From Caprimulgus europaeus (taxonomy: Eukaryota > Chordata > Aves > Caprimulgiformes > Caprimulgidae), in NCBI GenBank assembly GCA_907165065.1, contig OU015525.1, forward strand, positions 46,983,037 through 47,047,036: 64,000 bases of DNA. The letters are read 5' to 3'. The notes under the pieces were generated by a model. It was not told where the DNA came from. It searched no databases and was given only the letters and a program-made list of their open reading frames with translations. Below, piece by piece: positions 13,441-25,979 of the stretch (within the stretch, counting starts at the first letter, position 1; every line of letters starts with the position of its first letter). A program made the translations under genes and the position numbers.

Positions 13441-14406
13441 TTTTTAATTTGTCTTTTTAAATTAAGTAATCCTGTTCCAATCTGGTTTTGAAAATGACAT
13501 CCTGCCTTTGAATCTCATTTTTACATTTTGGGAACTGGTTTTAAAAGCTTCTTTCTAAGTCACTACCATGTAAGAATTAGGTTGATTTTCCTTTTGCTAA
13601 CATGAAGATTAAGCTTCAAGCTTCTCCTGCTACTTGGTGTGACCTTTTCTGCTTTTTGATGTTTTTTTTTAATATTCTTTAGGTTAGCAGGCTTTCTCTG
13701 TTTCCATAGGGAGCACAGATCTGTGAGAATTAGCAAGGGATTTAAGAGGTTTATGATTGTTCTTTTGGAAGCAGTGATCATATTTTTCTCCACAGCTGTT
13801 TTCTGTGTTAGATCCTAGATTTCTTAGTCCAGTTCCTATTTTTTGGGAATGTCCTTTGTTTCACTCAAGCCTTCCTTCTCAATATTTTTTATATGAGGCA
13901 AATCAATTCTTCTCATTTTTCTCACTCATTCTGCATTTGTTGCCTGTTTAGGATAAAACAGTTCCCAATTTGGGTTTTGCAATTGTGTTCCATTTATTGC
14001 AGCAGTCATATAGAGTGTGATCCTCTCTTCTCATTTAAAAATTCAGACCGAAATCCACCACAGTTTTCTGAATGTCCTAAAGCTTCTGTTGGACTCATAC
14101 TCAGAGACTTTGCTCTCATACAGCACAGTCAGTCTCAGCCAAACTCCACATTTTTTAACAATGGCTTTGCATGTGAAATGTTTAAAATGTCTGCAAATTT
14201 CAGGTAAAGTTATAAATCTAGGTCACACTTTGGCATTCACTGGGTGAATAAAACCTGATGAGCTCAGCAGAAATGGAAGACTGTGCAGAAGATGAAAGGT
14301 TTTTGCTTTTTCTGCCTATATTCCTAGTGACTGCTGATTTTTTTTACAAAAGATGTAAATTGTCAATGTAAAATGTCTATTTTGAATCAAAGTTTCTGTA
14401 AGTATC
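13441..14406. other. Gene-free spacer
   Basis: AT-rich DNA between the CR1 tail and the first LTR. An open frame of 104 codons (13893-14207, plus) overlaps a second one in another frame. Neither shows family motifs, so both are treated as chance. Confidence 0.6.
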
Positions 14407-14985
14407 TGTTCTGGTTTTGCTAGGATAGAGTTAATTCTCTCCTTAATAGTTAGAATAGCGGTGTTTTGGTTTCAGTGTAAGATTTGTTATGAGAAGAACA
14501 TTGATAAAAGTACCAATGTTGTTTGTTGCTGCTGGAGCTCAAGGCCACCGTGTTTGGCTGGGTCACAGCTGCATTAGGACTGGAAGGGAGAAGCTCAGTA
14601 AACAGCAAAACCCAAAACTGGCATTTGGATGTGCCAATGAAATATTCCGTATCATGTCACTTCATGGTTAGTATATTATCCGGGGCTGACCGGAAAGAAG
14701 GGCGACTCTCTCTGTTTTTTTCTCAGGCTCTCGCTCTTCCGGGATTGTGGTTTAGGTTCAGGACTGTCGCTCCTCCCGGATCGTTATCTGGGAACGGGCT
14801 GGGCTTGGTCAGTGGATGGTGAGCAGTTGCACTGTGTGTCACTCTTTTGTATATTTTATTTCTCTTATCATTATCATTACTATTTCAATATTAGGGTTTT
14901 TTTAAGTTTTGTTTTATTTCTTTTACTAAACTGTTCTTATCTCAACCTACAAGCCTCCTTATCCTTGTCTCCTAAATCTTTCCTG
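14407..14985 (+). mobile_element. Solo LTR of an avian endogenous retrovirus (copy 1)
   Basis: The block opens TGTTCTGGTTTTGCTAGGAT, a variant of the TGTCCTGGTTT start of avian ERV LTRs of the ERVL/ERVK type. It shares an ordered set of segments with the 51.17 kb copy: GTGCCAATGAAATATTCC, a GC-rich stretch with GGGATTGTGGTTTAGGTTC, GTCGCTCCTCCCGGATCG, TTATCTGGGAACGG, an AT-rich stretch with ACTAAACTGTTCTT, and CTCAACCTACAAG. Similarity fades after about 14985, so the 3' end of the LTR is lost or diverged. No internal retroviral sequence lies on either side. A CCAAT box (14634-14638) fits a promoter in the U3 part. The frames open through the GC-rich part are not genes. Confidence 0.78.
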
Positions 14986-16621
14986 ACTAAATTTGAAGTA
15001 TGGTTTTACTTCAAGGAAAAACCTCTATAAAACAACTGTTAGTTCAGAAAATTAAAAATAAATTATTTCATTGAGCTAATTAACTGTCAGCTGTGATGGT
15101 TTTTTTTAGTCATAAAAAAAATTCTATTAAATCTCCATGTTCTACAGTACTAAAGAAGTTCAGTTGTAAAGTAATCTTTTTCTGTCTGGTCCACTAGTTC
15201 AAATCTGGCTGAAATCAGCAAATACTAAACTCATTATTATTATATTTATTAGAGCTTCTATAAAATTAAAGTATATCATCAGTCTGCTTTCCTGTTTACG
15301 CATTTCTAAATTGTGAGACCTGCTACTTAGATAAGTGTTTTCTGAGATTATATTTAAAAAAAAAAAAAAGGAAAAAATAAAAGGGGAAACAGAGTGTGAA
15401 TCTCTTCTTCCATCTACATTACTTTCCACCTTTCAAGGACATAATTATAGAGAGGTTTATACTGCTGGTCCTCACACTGTATTTGTTTCTTGGGTATAAA
15501 GGTTATGGCAGTCTCCAGTACTGTCAGTTTGACAAATGTTCACTCTATGCCCACCATCTTGACTACTTTTTTGCTTTCAGCAGCTGCACAGATCTCTACC
15601 AATTCTCATCTGCACTATATTCCTTCAAGAGCTTATCAGCCTCTTGAAAAACAAATCATGGGTGACCCTCTGTGCTTATCCAGATGTATTTACATGATGT
15701 TGAAACTCTGTGTATAGCTATGACTATGCGTCTATTTTTATCAAGATGACAGCATAGATCTTAAATTTCCACAGCTTTTTTTTTTTGTTTGTATTTCTCA
15801 CATCCTCTGTGCTGGGCTAAAATCCAAAAGAACAGTGGTAGAGATATCCCAATAGACAGAAATAATTCTGTACAGACTGAAATAATTCTCTATTAAAATA
15901 TAGTTGCTCCAGACAAAGCCAAGCTGATCATGTAGTAAGACCCAGACAGAAGACTGTTGGTCTTCCACTGATTTACATCTGCTGTATATATGTCATGAGA
16001 ATGTAGGTATAGTTTCATACATTACATATAACCTAGTACCATGACACCTAAATGTTCTCTCTCTCCTCCACTCCTCAGGTTCTCTCTCATAATTTTTTCT
16101 CACTACTGCTCTTTATCACTAATACCTTTGGAAACAACATGGTTTACATCATCAGCTCATAATCTCCTCCTTCTTTCCTATATAGAAAGTCTCCCCTCTA
16201 GCTCAGGTTTTCTCTCATTGTTAGTCTGTACTTTTTTCAGCAATATTTCAAGCACTATCTGCATTTTGCCTTCTTACTCTGGTAGCTCTATTTTTATATA
16301 CTACTAGCCAAATGTATTTTTTTAAGTCTTATTTTTCATTGGATTTTTCTTCTTTATCCCTTTATGAATCTATTCCTCTGTCTCTCATAGTTCCTTTATT
16401 CTCTCATTAGGTAAGTTCCTTTCTTCTTCTTTATCCACCTAGCAGACTCCATACTTTTCATCTTAATTTACTTTTTCTGGATACTCAAATAAAACTCTCT
16501 TTAGTGCCAACAGCACACAAAGTTATTTCCACTCTAACCCTCTCTTTCATTCATATTTGCATTTTCATGTGTTTTCCGTATCCTCTGGGACAATCTATTT
16601 TGTGTAGAAATGAACATGTTT
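14986..16621. other. Gene-free AT-rich DNA with pyrimidine-rich part
   Basis: No coding region is supported. From about 16040 to 16560 the plus strand is dominated by C and T, giving several overlapping open frames rich in S, L and F that look like composition effects. An A-run lies at about 15354-15369. Confidence 0.55.
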
Positions 16622-16745
16622 CTAGGTGTAGGATAATGCCACGGCGAGGGGTCGCTGCTGAAGAACAGTATTCACAGACACTAGCACATGCAATTGCAGT
16701 CTGGGGAAACATCCAACGCCAAAAGGAAACTCGACGTGTCTAACT
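16622..16745. other. Small CpG-bearing GC-richer block, unidentified
   Basis: Six CpG dinucleotides occur between 16642 and 16736 in a region where CpG is otherwise rare. One plus-strand frame is open across it (part of 16504-16743, ending AEEQYSQTLAHAIAVWGNIQ then a stop shortly after). I recognise no protein or repeat family. It could be a fragment of a repeat, a conserved element or chance. Confidence 0.35.
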
Positions 16746-19700
16746 GTCACATTTTTTTTTCCTTTCCCTTCCCCCAGAGTTCTGGTACTTGTTGCAGCCC
16801 AAAGGAAAGACTTTTCTCCCTCTTGGATCTGCAGCACAATACCGTATCTTGGAATTATTTGTCTAAATAGGCATTTAGTCCTTATAATGAAACTAGTTCT
16901 TAGTGTACATTATTTTTGTCTCTTACTTTACTTGAATGTAGGGGACTTAAGCATAAGAGCTCTTACATCAACTGCATTTTCCATTTTTGCTCTTCTTTAG
17001 GCCATGTACAGTGGCTGAAAGAGCTTAAGGTTGTTATTAGAGCTTCATTTGATAATGTGGGGCACATTGTTAATTGATCCCTAAGGGACTGTTCCAAAAG
17101 CATTTATTTACTCAAGTGCCAACAATGTAGTGACAAATCATACTGTTCACTTGCTTGTTTCCATAGCTGACATAACATGTACCTCATAATTTCTTTTATT
17201 TGTCACCTCTGGTTGCTGACTTGCCATTAACAATTATTTTTAAACTTTTAGATCATGAATGCAAATTGCTGTTGTGAACTGTTTCACTGGAAGCTATGTT
17301 AGGTTGCTTGAGAAAACTTTGTATTATAGTTGGGGAAAGTTCATATAAATGAAAAGGTCTGTGCTAGTTTACAGTTCCTGTTCAGTGAAAGTTTATCACA
17401 GGGAACTAAACAAAAGAGAACAGGAAAGCATACTGGAGTACAGTGGCTTACAAGCCAGAAGATTGGAGCTGTAATACACTCACTGCCATCTAACTTGGAC
17501 CTTGAGATGTCATCTAACCTTGAGAGGTCATTTTGATCATGTGTGCTTCAGATACATCCCTTTCTGGAAAGAGGATATTCTGCTCTTCCTTTTTGAGATT
17601 GTCAAATAGCAAGTTTGTATGAAACCTTTGAATATGGGAGAAGAGTCATAGCAGGAGAGCAAAACAAATGTTTTCAACCTCTAACATGTCTCAAAGTACC
17701 TCCAAAAAGTAAATGCAAAGGTAGAAATGAAAACTGGACTAATGAGTTTGTCTTTGCCATGCAGGCAAATATGATTACACTTTGACACATGTAAATGCAA
17801 ATACTTTCCTCGAATGTGTTCAGTGGCTACTTTTTATTATATTTCACCCCCATACTCCCCTCCAAACAGACACACTGGGATAAGCATCCCCTTTATCCAA
17901 GTCTTTGGATGGCATTCACACCATGCTACCTTGAGAGAAACTCCCAGGTCACTGCCCCAGCAAACATGCACAGGGAATAATGTGGGGGTCAAAGTAGCAG
18001 AGTCTTTTTCATGTTGGCAAGACATAATGCTCATTAGCACTGATACCCATGAGGGTTTGTTAGGTCAGACACAGAGTTATGGCTTCATATTGATCCATGT
18101 TGGTTTATATCATTGCAGACTCCTCTGCATCCTTTTGTCCTCTGAGTTTTGATGATAAACACATCAAAAGTTATTCAGAGTGTTAAAAGCTTACAATGGA
18201 GTAAAAAGGGGAGGCTACAGTAGGAGTAAAATTTTACAGGGATAAAGGACAAGCAAACAACTAAAACTACCTTGCATATTTCAGAAGGTGCATTAAGTTA
18301 TTCACTGTAGTACAATAACCTAAACTTTCTGCACATATTTCTGAAATTGAGAACAGGACACTGTAAAAGCTGACTTCCAGTCTAACCCAGCCAAAACTGT
18401 TGCTGCATCCAGACCTCGGGATGTTATGAGGAAGGTCAGGAATCTGAGAACAAACTCTATACTGTGTTCAGTTTTACTGCTTTAAGTTGATTTCAAAGTA
18501 GTGCAATGATGGCTAAATGAACAAAGCTGATTTTAACACCAATGTTAACTGTGCCAGTAATTCCCATTCCGCTCCAACAAAAGCTGAGAACTATACTCAC
18601 CAGTGCTGGTCAGCTTGAAAACTTGTAAAGCTTCAGATTAAACTCTGATAGGCCCTAGACTAGCATCAGTAGATGCTTTCTTCTCTGTTTCCAAGACTGA
18701 AGGAGCTGTACTGATAATGTGTGCAGAATATGTAAATTTACCTACCTAAAACCCTCACCCTAAAGTGATGTCTTAAGATTTTGTTGCTAAATACACTACT
18801 TTCTCAGATATTTTGACAAGATACTCTTGAAAGGTGTAATGACATAATTTCCACATTTTCTTTTGCTCCAGTATTTTGAGGGAGCACATACTGTTAGGAC
18901 TATCAAGAAAAGGAAAAAAAAAACCCCGAAGTCAAAACAAACACCCACAAAGAAACTATCTCTGTTCCATTACATTCATATTGCACCATAAAAAATAGCC
19001 AGAATGCTTCTTTATTTAATTAATTTATTATTATAATTAATTTTTTATTTACTCACACTGACACACGCTGATGAAAACATTTTCTATTTATTTAGTATTA
19101 AATTCAACATATTTCCACTCTAAAAATAACAAAATATAAACATGAACTGCAAGCAGAAACCTAACTACGGGAGCACAATACCCACAGTTCACATTTTATA
19201 TAAAAATGACTTTAAACAGATCAGATAAATGAGTATTAGAAAGTAACAATTTAGCATGTCAACTCATTATATCACAAAAGTCTTACTACAACACATTTTC
19301 TGAGTCACATAATCATTCAGCCTTACAACATGTTATGCTGGTTGCTTTTTGATATGACCTATTGAGTGCTTGAGTTCTCTCCATGTCCTGCAATTTTTTA
19401 AGATTACTACAGTACTTCTATCACTAACAAAATCAAATTCAAAACCTGGTTTATCACTCTTCTAAGTGAGGAAGTTGGTTTTCAGCTGTTTGGAGGCATT
19501 TAATTTATTTCTGTTTCCAAGGACTGCATGGTCTCCAGTCAGATTAAAATTTTGGATTACCAAAAGTGTCCTTTCTGGTGCATGAAATACAAAATCTAAT
19601 CAGACACCTTTTCTTTCTGTAAAAAAGTGAGATGGGATAGTTCCTTTTTGACTTTCAATAAATAATTTATATGCTTTGCTTTAATTTATTTCCATAAAAC

Positions 19701-20097
19701 CCCCGCAGTTTTCATCATGTACACATTTTTGTATGAACTACTGGAAAGCTAAATATTTTTAAGGACAGCTTACCAGTGTCATAAGACCTAATATCTACAG
19801 AACATATTTTTATGACTTTAATTTTAATGTGAACAGAATACTTTGGATTTGAATGTCACCCTACATCATTCATGATCAAAATTCTGCAGCAATATGTGAA
19901 CGCATACAAAAGAGAATTGAAAATGAATTTATAGAAATACATATAATGTAAAAATATAAATTTAATGTATAGAAAGTATATCTTTACTTTTACAGCTCAA
20001 ACTAAGTGAATTGCAAAAAGTGACTTTCATTTTAAGTATCTGCAAGTATTTAAGTTTTAATGAGAAACGTAAGAAAATACTTATTCGAAAACTGTGA
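16746..20097. other. Gene-free AT-rich DNA
   Basis: Nothing coding is supported. The 112-codon frame at 17814-18152 (plus) overlaps open frames on both strands and lacks recognisable domains. An A-run to CCCC tract sits at 18913-18951 and an AT-only patch with TTAATTAATTTATTATT at about 19014-19045. Confidence 0.6.
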
Positions 20098-20264
20098 CTT
20101 TTTTTGGTTTTGGTTTGTTGGGTTTTTTTTGCACAATGTGCCATAAAAAGTTTTGTGGGTTTTTTTCTTTGTTTCTTTGGTTGGATACTTTTTGGCTTTT
20201 TTGCGAGGGAGTGAGTGATGGTTTGGTGTTTTTGGGTTGGTTTTTTTTTTTTTTTTTGGTGTAC
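20098..20264. repeat. G/T-rich low-complexity tract
   Basis: For about 165 bases the plus strand is almost entirely T and G, with repeated TTTTGG, TTTGGG and T-run units and only short interruptions (GCACAATGTGCC, TTGCGAGGGAGTGAG). The longest T run is at 20241-20257. The minus strand therefore reads as A-runs with CCAAACCC units, the same motif as the oriented A/C tracts elsewhere in the window but longer. Lysine-, proline- and asparagine-rich minus-strand frames here are composition artefacts. Confidence 0.8.
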
Positions 20265-22180
20265 TCCACTTGCACACTCTGAAATGTGAAATGTATCAAT
20301 CCCTAGGCCTTATCTGTGAGTTGTACGGTTAGGTCTGGAAGAGATTTACAGGATTAAGAAGTTCTTTAGATCCTTTCGCATTCAGGTGGTCCCAGATTTG
20401 TAGAAGTGATCCTGATTTTTTTACTGTGAAACATGCGTCAGGAAATCAGCCTTTGCTTCTAGTTTAATACCACATTTAGAATGAAAACACAATACAAGTG
20501 ATACAAGCGCACAAATATTCTTCTTCCACCTAAAAATGTGAATGGGCTACAAAGGCATTATGACAGAAAATAAATTAGTAATCTTTTACAGTTAATTTAA
20601 ATGTATTTTAACATGATCAATCCTAGATGTAGTCACAGTTCAGTGCAGCTTATAGGGCCACTATGGAGTATCTAACTAAAGGAAGAATATGGAGATGGGG
20701 GATAGCAGTTTCACAAAATATTCTTATTTCTCCATAATTTGGTCTTCACTGTTTTTTTTTTTTATTGAACTAACAAAACTCAAACCAGAAATAGTTTCAT
20801 GTTAGAAAAGAATAATTGGTAGAAAGCTTGTTTCTCATCGATCTGGTGAGATAAATGATCTTTACTTCATCACTAACAACTGGACTAAAACCACCAAGAA
20901 ATACAGGAATTTCTTTGTGAGATTGTAACAGTGTTTGACTCCTCTAACCAGAACAAGAGCATGAACATCAAAAATCTGTGAGGAAGCAGAACCAATCTGA
21001 AGTAATTGTGAAGTGTTACTTGCTTTCAGGTACCATGAGGAAATTCAACTTCAATCTATACAGTCAGTGTTGTCAATGGTACTACTTAATTAATTTTCAC
21101 TAAAGTGAAGGTAGAATTAATTTTTTTTTGCATACACAGGCAGAAAAAGAATGGATATACATGGTAGAAGTAGCACAGAAGGGCAGTGCAGCCTCATAGC
21201 ACTGGACTGAGGCAACACAGATATGGGATTAAAAAACTGAAAACTTCTGAAAAAATTGCTGCTGGAGGAACATAAATTTGCAGTTTGTCACCAGGTGCCT
21301 GATTCCATGCAATTGTTTCAGAAGACAGTTGGCATGGAAGCTGCCTTCCTACTAGCAGCCCATGTTCCTGGGAATCAGCAGCCTGATGAGGCAGGGAGCC
21401 CTAGGGGAGGCAAAATACAGCAAGTGCACAGGCTGATTACTGTCAATGTTTCAACAGAAATGATTCTTCTATGTCTGGGCTCTTTAAAAAGTCTGCCCAA
21501 ACCATTAAGAAGTAATGAGAATTTGAAGATTACATTATCTACAAGAGCCTGATCCTTTGTTAGTTTCCTGAGCCGAAAGTAACACCTTCTCTAAAGGTGA
21601 GATTTAAATTCAGTTTTAGTGACAAGTGAAATGGAGGGTTCTTTTATTTCACTTAGGTCATGTTCTTGGATTTGTTATCTGTTCAGTGTAAGTGATTCAA
21701 GAACTATATTTTATCCATCCTAAACTGGGAATTTTAAAATCAAAACATGGTATAATTGCTAGGAGGGATCTATTTTCTTGCTTCTCAGTGATTCTAAGAT
21801 ATTTATTAATATTTCTGCATAACTGGACTCAATTTTTTTCAGTCATTGCTTTCCCATTTAGGGCATTTTACTCTATCTGACTTGAACTACAGCAGCTAAC
21901 CATTTTGCACAGTGGTGTCATTTTACCTATTGCAAAAATACAGAAGAAACTGATGTGAAAAGCAGAAAGAAACAGTTAACAAGTTAATGATTCAATAAGC
22001 TGTCATCACATATGATAGATGTTGGCTTGTACTATCCCAGTGTTGAGTTTAAGTGTGCATTTTAAGATAACTTCAGAAAAGTCCTAACTTCATGGTTTGT
22101 TTTTTTTTCCCATCATTCAGAACTTCGTTCATCCCCAAGAATAGCACATACAAGCAAACATGTTGAAGCATGTATACTTT
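20265..22180. other. Gene-free AT-rich DNA
   Basis: No gene is supported. A 98-codon plus-strand frame at 21256-21552 covers a slightly GC-richer patch (about 21290-21440), but I find no domain, splice context or paired frame to support it. Confidence 0.55.
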
Positions 22181-22720
22181 TCCCTTTTCGGTTGATACGT
22201 GTATTATGAATTTTTGACATTTGGCGTGCCCAATCTAGTCATGCGTCATGTTTGTGCCAAGGTGTTGATCTGTGTATGCAATGCCTAATTACGCGTAAAA
22301 TAATTCTGACTAAGGTCATGCTGAGAAGAAGAAAACCAACATGAAGTTATTTGTAGGCATAAATAGGAGTTCCTATAAAAGACCATTTAGTGCAAATAAC
22401 TAATGTGACATCCTTTATATTCTAACTGGAAATGAAGCTACTTAGTTTCAAAAGCAAAATACTTAAATTATTGATGTATGAATATTCTTATTTTTTAAAG
22501 TAGTATTATTTCCTATTCACTAGCATTTATCCAAAGTCATTAATTTTAATATGCATTTGGGTGATGGTATTTGAATTGTAAATAATTCTGCATTCTACAC
22601 AATTTAACCACATTTTGCATATTCATGAGACAATTTAGTCAAAAGATGTAGCAGCACATGCATTGCTTTGAGATATAGTCACATTGGGTAATTCTGTGGT
22701 ACTGTGTTGCCTAAGGCTTC
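22181..22720. promoter_or_regulatory. Candidate conserved enhancer-like block
   Basis: Six CpGs fall within about 107 bases (22189-22295) in CpG-poor surroundings. They include TGCGTCA (22242-22248, bZIP-like), TTGGCGTGCC (22221-22230, NFI half-site-like) and TAATTACGCGTAA (around 22287-22299). Further on come ATATGCATTT near 22550 and TTTTGCATATTCATGAG near 22613-22629, both resembling POU octamer-type sites. No repeat or coding frame explains the block. The inference rests on motif content alone. Confidence 0.3.
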
Positions 22721-23763
22721 ACCTACTTCATTTAACACCCAATAATATGAAAGATCCCATGCACCAGTGTCTCATGTAATTGAGATGAAGAGGTCTCAGT
22801 GAAAGTACTTCACAAACATATTCAAGTTAATATGTTTTTGTATGTTAATACAATCATTACGTAAAAAAATCAATCATAGAGAAACATAAGTAAAACCACG
22901 ACTACAAAAAAAAAAAACAAACCAAACAACCCAGAGCATCTTAGTTTCATGGTGGGTTTTTAAAAAAATTTTTATACTAAAATAAAGATTTCTGTATGCT
23001 AGACAACATATTTCATCATGCTTCAGATAATTAGTCTTTGAAAAAGGAAAGTAATGATCTCTGCAAGTATTTGTGTGCTACTTTATCATTAGCCCTCCAG
23101 GATATCACAGGTAATTAGAGGCTATAAGACACCTCTACTTGTACCACTTGCTTCAGAGCCGAGTCTCTTAGAGCATGTTTTTCAAGACGAGATGTGTATG
23201 GAGGGGGCAGAGCAGGATCTTTTGCATTCAATAACCAATGGTACTGTGCTGGTATGCTCTATTTTCTCTCTGGTACATACAGGTTCTGAATTTAATTCTG
23301 GCATGTAATTATTCTGGCAACTCATTTTTGAGCTTATTATACATATAGGTAGGTTGGAAGATGATTATTTACCTCCAGAATGAGTAATCTGGTCTTTAAA
23401 AAATATCTGATAATTGAAAAGACATGTTTCAAGTCATCATCAACAAAAAAGTGTCAGAAAAAAATAAAAATATGGGCATTTGTTTCATGAAGTGTATCAC
23501 TTGCAATCGTAGAAGAGTCCCACCATATCTAGAGACATGAAATATAAAGAACAAAGCAACAACCATCCTTGAAAAATATTTCCCAAAAATGAAAAAATAG
23601 GCTGGCTAGACAAAGGAGAGCAACTAAGGAGGAAATAAGTATGTACAAGACTGTCACTACTTTGAAAGAAAACCTCAAATTTTTAATTTCTAGTGGATTT
23701 GGAAGGCAATTAAGACATGGAGGAGTTGTAATGGTACATCAGTAAGTGTTTTTTGATATCACT
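22721..23763. other. Gene-free AT-rich DNA
   Basis: No coding frame or recognisable repeat apart from an A12-CAAACCAAAC tract at 22905-22932. Confidence 0.6.
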
Positions 23764-24717
23764 GGGAAAAGCTGTGGATGTTGTTTATCTGGACATTAGT
23801 AGAGCTTTTGACACCATTTCCCACAGCATTCTTGCAGAAAAAAAATGGCTGCTCAGGCTTTACTCTTTTCTGGGTTAAAAACTGGCTGGATGACTGGGAC
23901 CAAAGAGTTTTGGTGGATGGTATTAAATCCAGTTGGTGGCCGGTCACAAGTGATGTTCCCCAGGGCTCAGCACTGGGGCCAGTTCTGTTAAACATCCTTA
24001 TCAATGATCTGGACAAGGGGGTTGAGTGCTCCCACAGTAAGTGCAGAAGACATCAAGTTGGACAGGAGTGTTGATCTGCTTGAGAGCAGGAAGACTCTAC
24101 AGAGGGATCTGGACAAGCTGGATGGATGGGTTGAGGTCAACTGTACAAGGTTCAACAGGCCAAGTGCCAGGTCTTGCACTTGGGTCACAACAACCTCATA
24201 CAACACTACAGTCTTGCAGCAGAAAGGCTGGAAAAGCTGTTGGTGGAAAAGGATATGGCAGTGTTGATCGAAAGCCAGCTGAATATGAGCCAGCAGTGTG
24301 CCCAGGTGGCCAAGAAGACCAACAGCATCCTGGCTTATATCAGTAATAGGCCAGCAGGACTAGGGAAGTTATCTTACTCCTGTACTCAGCATTGGTGATG
24401 CTGGCCCTTGACTACTGTGTTCAGTTTTGGGCCCCTCACTACTATTGCTCCCTACAACTACATGAAAGGAGGTTGTAGAGAGGTGGGTCTTGGATTCTTC
24501 TCCCAAGTAACAAGCAGTAAGTTTGTCAGACATTGGAACAGGCTGCCCAGGGAAGTGGTTGAGTCACCATCCCTGGAGGTATTTAAAAGACGTGTAGACG
24601 TGGCACTTAAGCACATGGTTTAGTGGTGGACTTGGTAGTATCAGGTTTATGGTTGGACTTGATGTTCTTAAAGGTCTTTTACAATTTAAATGATTCTATG
24701 ATACTGTGATTCTGTGA
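23764..24717 (+). mobile_element. CR1 LINE, 5'-truncated with two internal deletions
   Basis: The copy begins at GGGAAAAGCTGTGGATGTTG, at the start of the reverse transcriptase palm, and ends with TGATTCTATG and TGATTCTGTG octamers after AGGTCTTTTACAATTTAAA. Compared with the 62.1 kb copy it lacks about 145 bp around 24443 (the LECV...GLFSLEK region) and about 80-90 bp around 24514 (part of the C-terminal domain). Both junctions lie within otherwise matching text, so they are deletions after insertion or in the source copy. It shares its tail type with the 62.1 kb element. Confidence 0.94.
23778..24398 (+). pseudogene. CR1 ORF2 reverse transcriptase, frameshifted
   Basis: The first open part (23778-24074) carries the palm motif B region with [20 protein letters not shown]. 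Two bases are missing just before motif C, which throws the frame. In the shifted frame the motif reads AEDIKL, so the first of the two catalytic aspartates is glutamate. Further frame changes follow, with LLVEKDMAVLIESQLNMSQQ and CAQVAKKTNSILAYI readable in the frame 24174-24398. Both the frameshifts and the lost aspartate make the product inactive. Confidence 0.85.
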
Positions 24718-25979
24718 AAGATGAGCCCCACAATAAGAGGTATTTCCAGTCAAGTACGGTTCATCACAGATTAGGACTGTAAAGGCGGCAGTTAAAAATA
24801 CTTCAGTACCAAGCTCTAGTGACTAGCCAAACTTTGTGATTTAAAGCTTTGACAGAGAGGAAGGTGATTACCAGTTTCTTCTTGTTCTTTCTTGTTCTCT
24901 CACTGTTACCTAGGGAAGTTATTACTCCGTATTTATTAATATTGCCTGATCTTAGCTAAATTTTCTAAAGCAATCCAAGAAAACTTAAAAGTCTCTAAGT
25001 TGATCCACGACAGTGCACAAAGACAGAAATATCATGGGGATATTTTACTTCTGACATGCTTTTTGTGCATTTATTCTCTGTAGGCTAGGTTAGACTTAAC
25101 ATTATGTGCTTATTATAATGTCTTTTTTATGTTACATTGGGAAATAAAAAAAAAAAGCAGTGAAGATGAAGAAACAAAATGGTAATGCCATCATAGATGC
25201 AAATTACCATTTGACCATTCTGCAAATACATTTTTTGACAATTTGTGCAGTACTCAGAACAACAACAAAAGTCAGATTCTGGAATATTTTCCTAAATATT
25301 GATAGCTTAGTCATTACTAACAGTATATAAATGCAGCCTCTTTTTGATTATAAAATTATTCATAACCCAGTCTTTTTTTGCATGCAAAACATCTCATCAT
25401 TTGAAACAATTTTTTACATAATCCCTGTCACATATTAGATTGCTTACAAAATGTTCACATAAAGATATATAGAGATTTTTCATTGGAATGTTTTCTTAGT
25501 GAAAATTTAGTTTCTGCTAAATCAAACTGTATTTCATTTAATGAATTTGTCCATTAAAATATCATTTGGCTCATGAAACAACTTTATGTAAAGAAAAAAT
25601 AAAATTGAAGCTTTTTTTTTTTTTTTGTCAGAGTTGACCCAAAATAAAGTACTCTGGATCAGCTTAAAGAAAAGAAAAAAGAACAACAAACAACCCAATA
25701 AAAACCCAATAAACTTTCCCACTCCTTCCAATAGATATTTATGCCAAGCCTTTATATTTCCTTCCTTCATTGCCTTGCAGGAAATATAATCTAGATGTCC
25801 TTTGTCTCCTTCAGATCCAGGCGTCCTTAGGGACTTAGAAACTCAGATGTAGCTAACATACTCTAGCTTTTGTCACCTCAGTTGTCTGAGAATAAGAACA
25901 ATTTAGTCCAGCTCCTAATGCCGCTGTGAGGACCATTTTCTGCGCTTTGATATAATCTGCTCTCTTTTTGTTGCTCAGT
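24718..25979. other. Gene-free AT-rich DNA
   Basis: Nothing coding is supported. A T/A-rich patch with a T run lies at about 25611-25627. The sequence from about 25790 on is richer in C and T and may already belong to the LINE relic that follows. Confidence 0.55.

Noticed and set aside
14523..14822. 99-codon frame in GC-rich sequence
   Set aside because: Lies inside the solo LTR. The matching LTR at 51.4 kb has the same GC-rich segment without a conserved frame.
17814..18152. 112-codon frame, possible small gene
   Set aside because: No family motif, overlapping open frames on both strands, no splice or promoter context.
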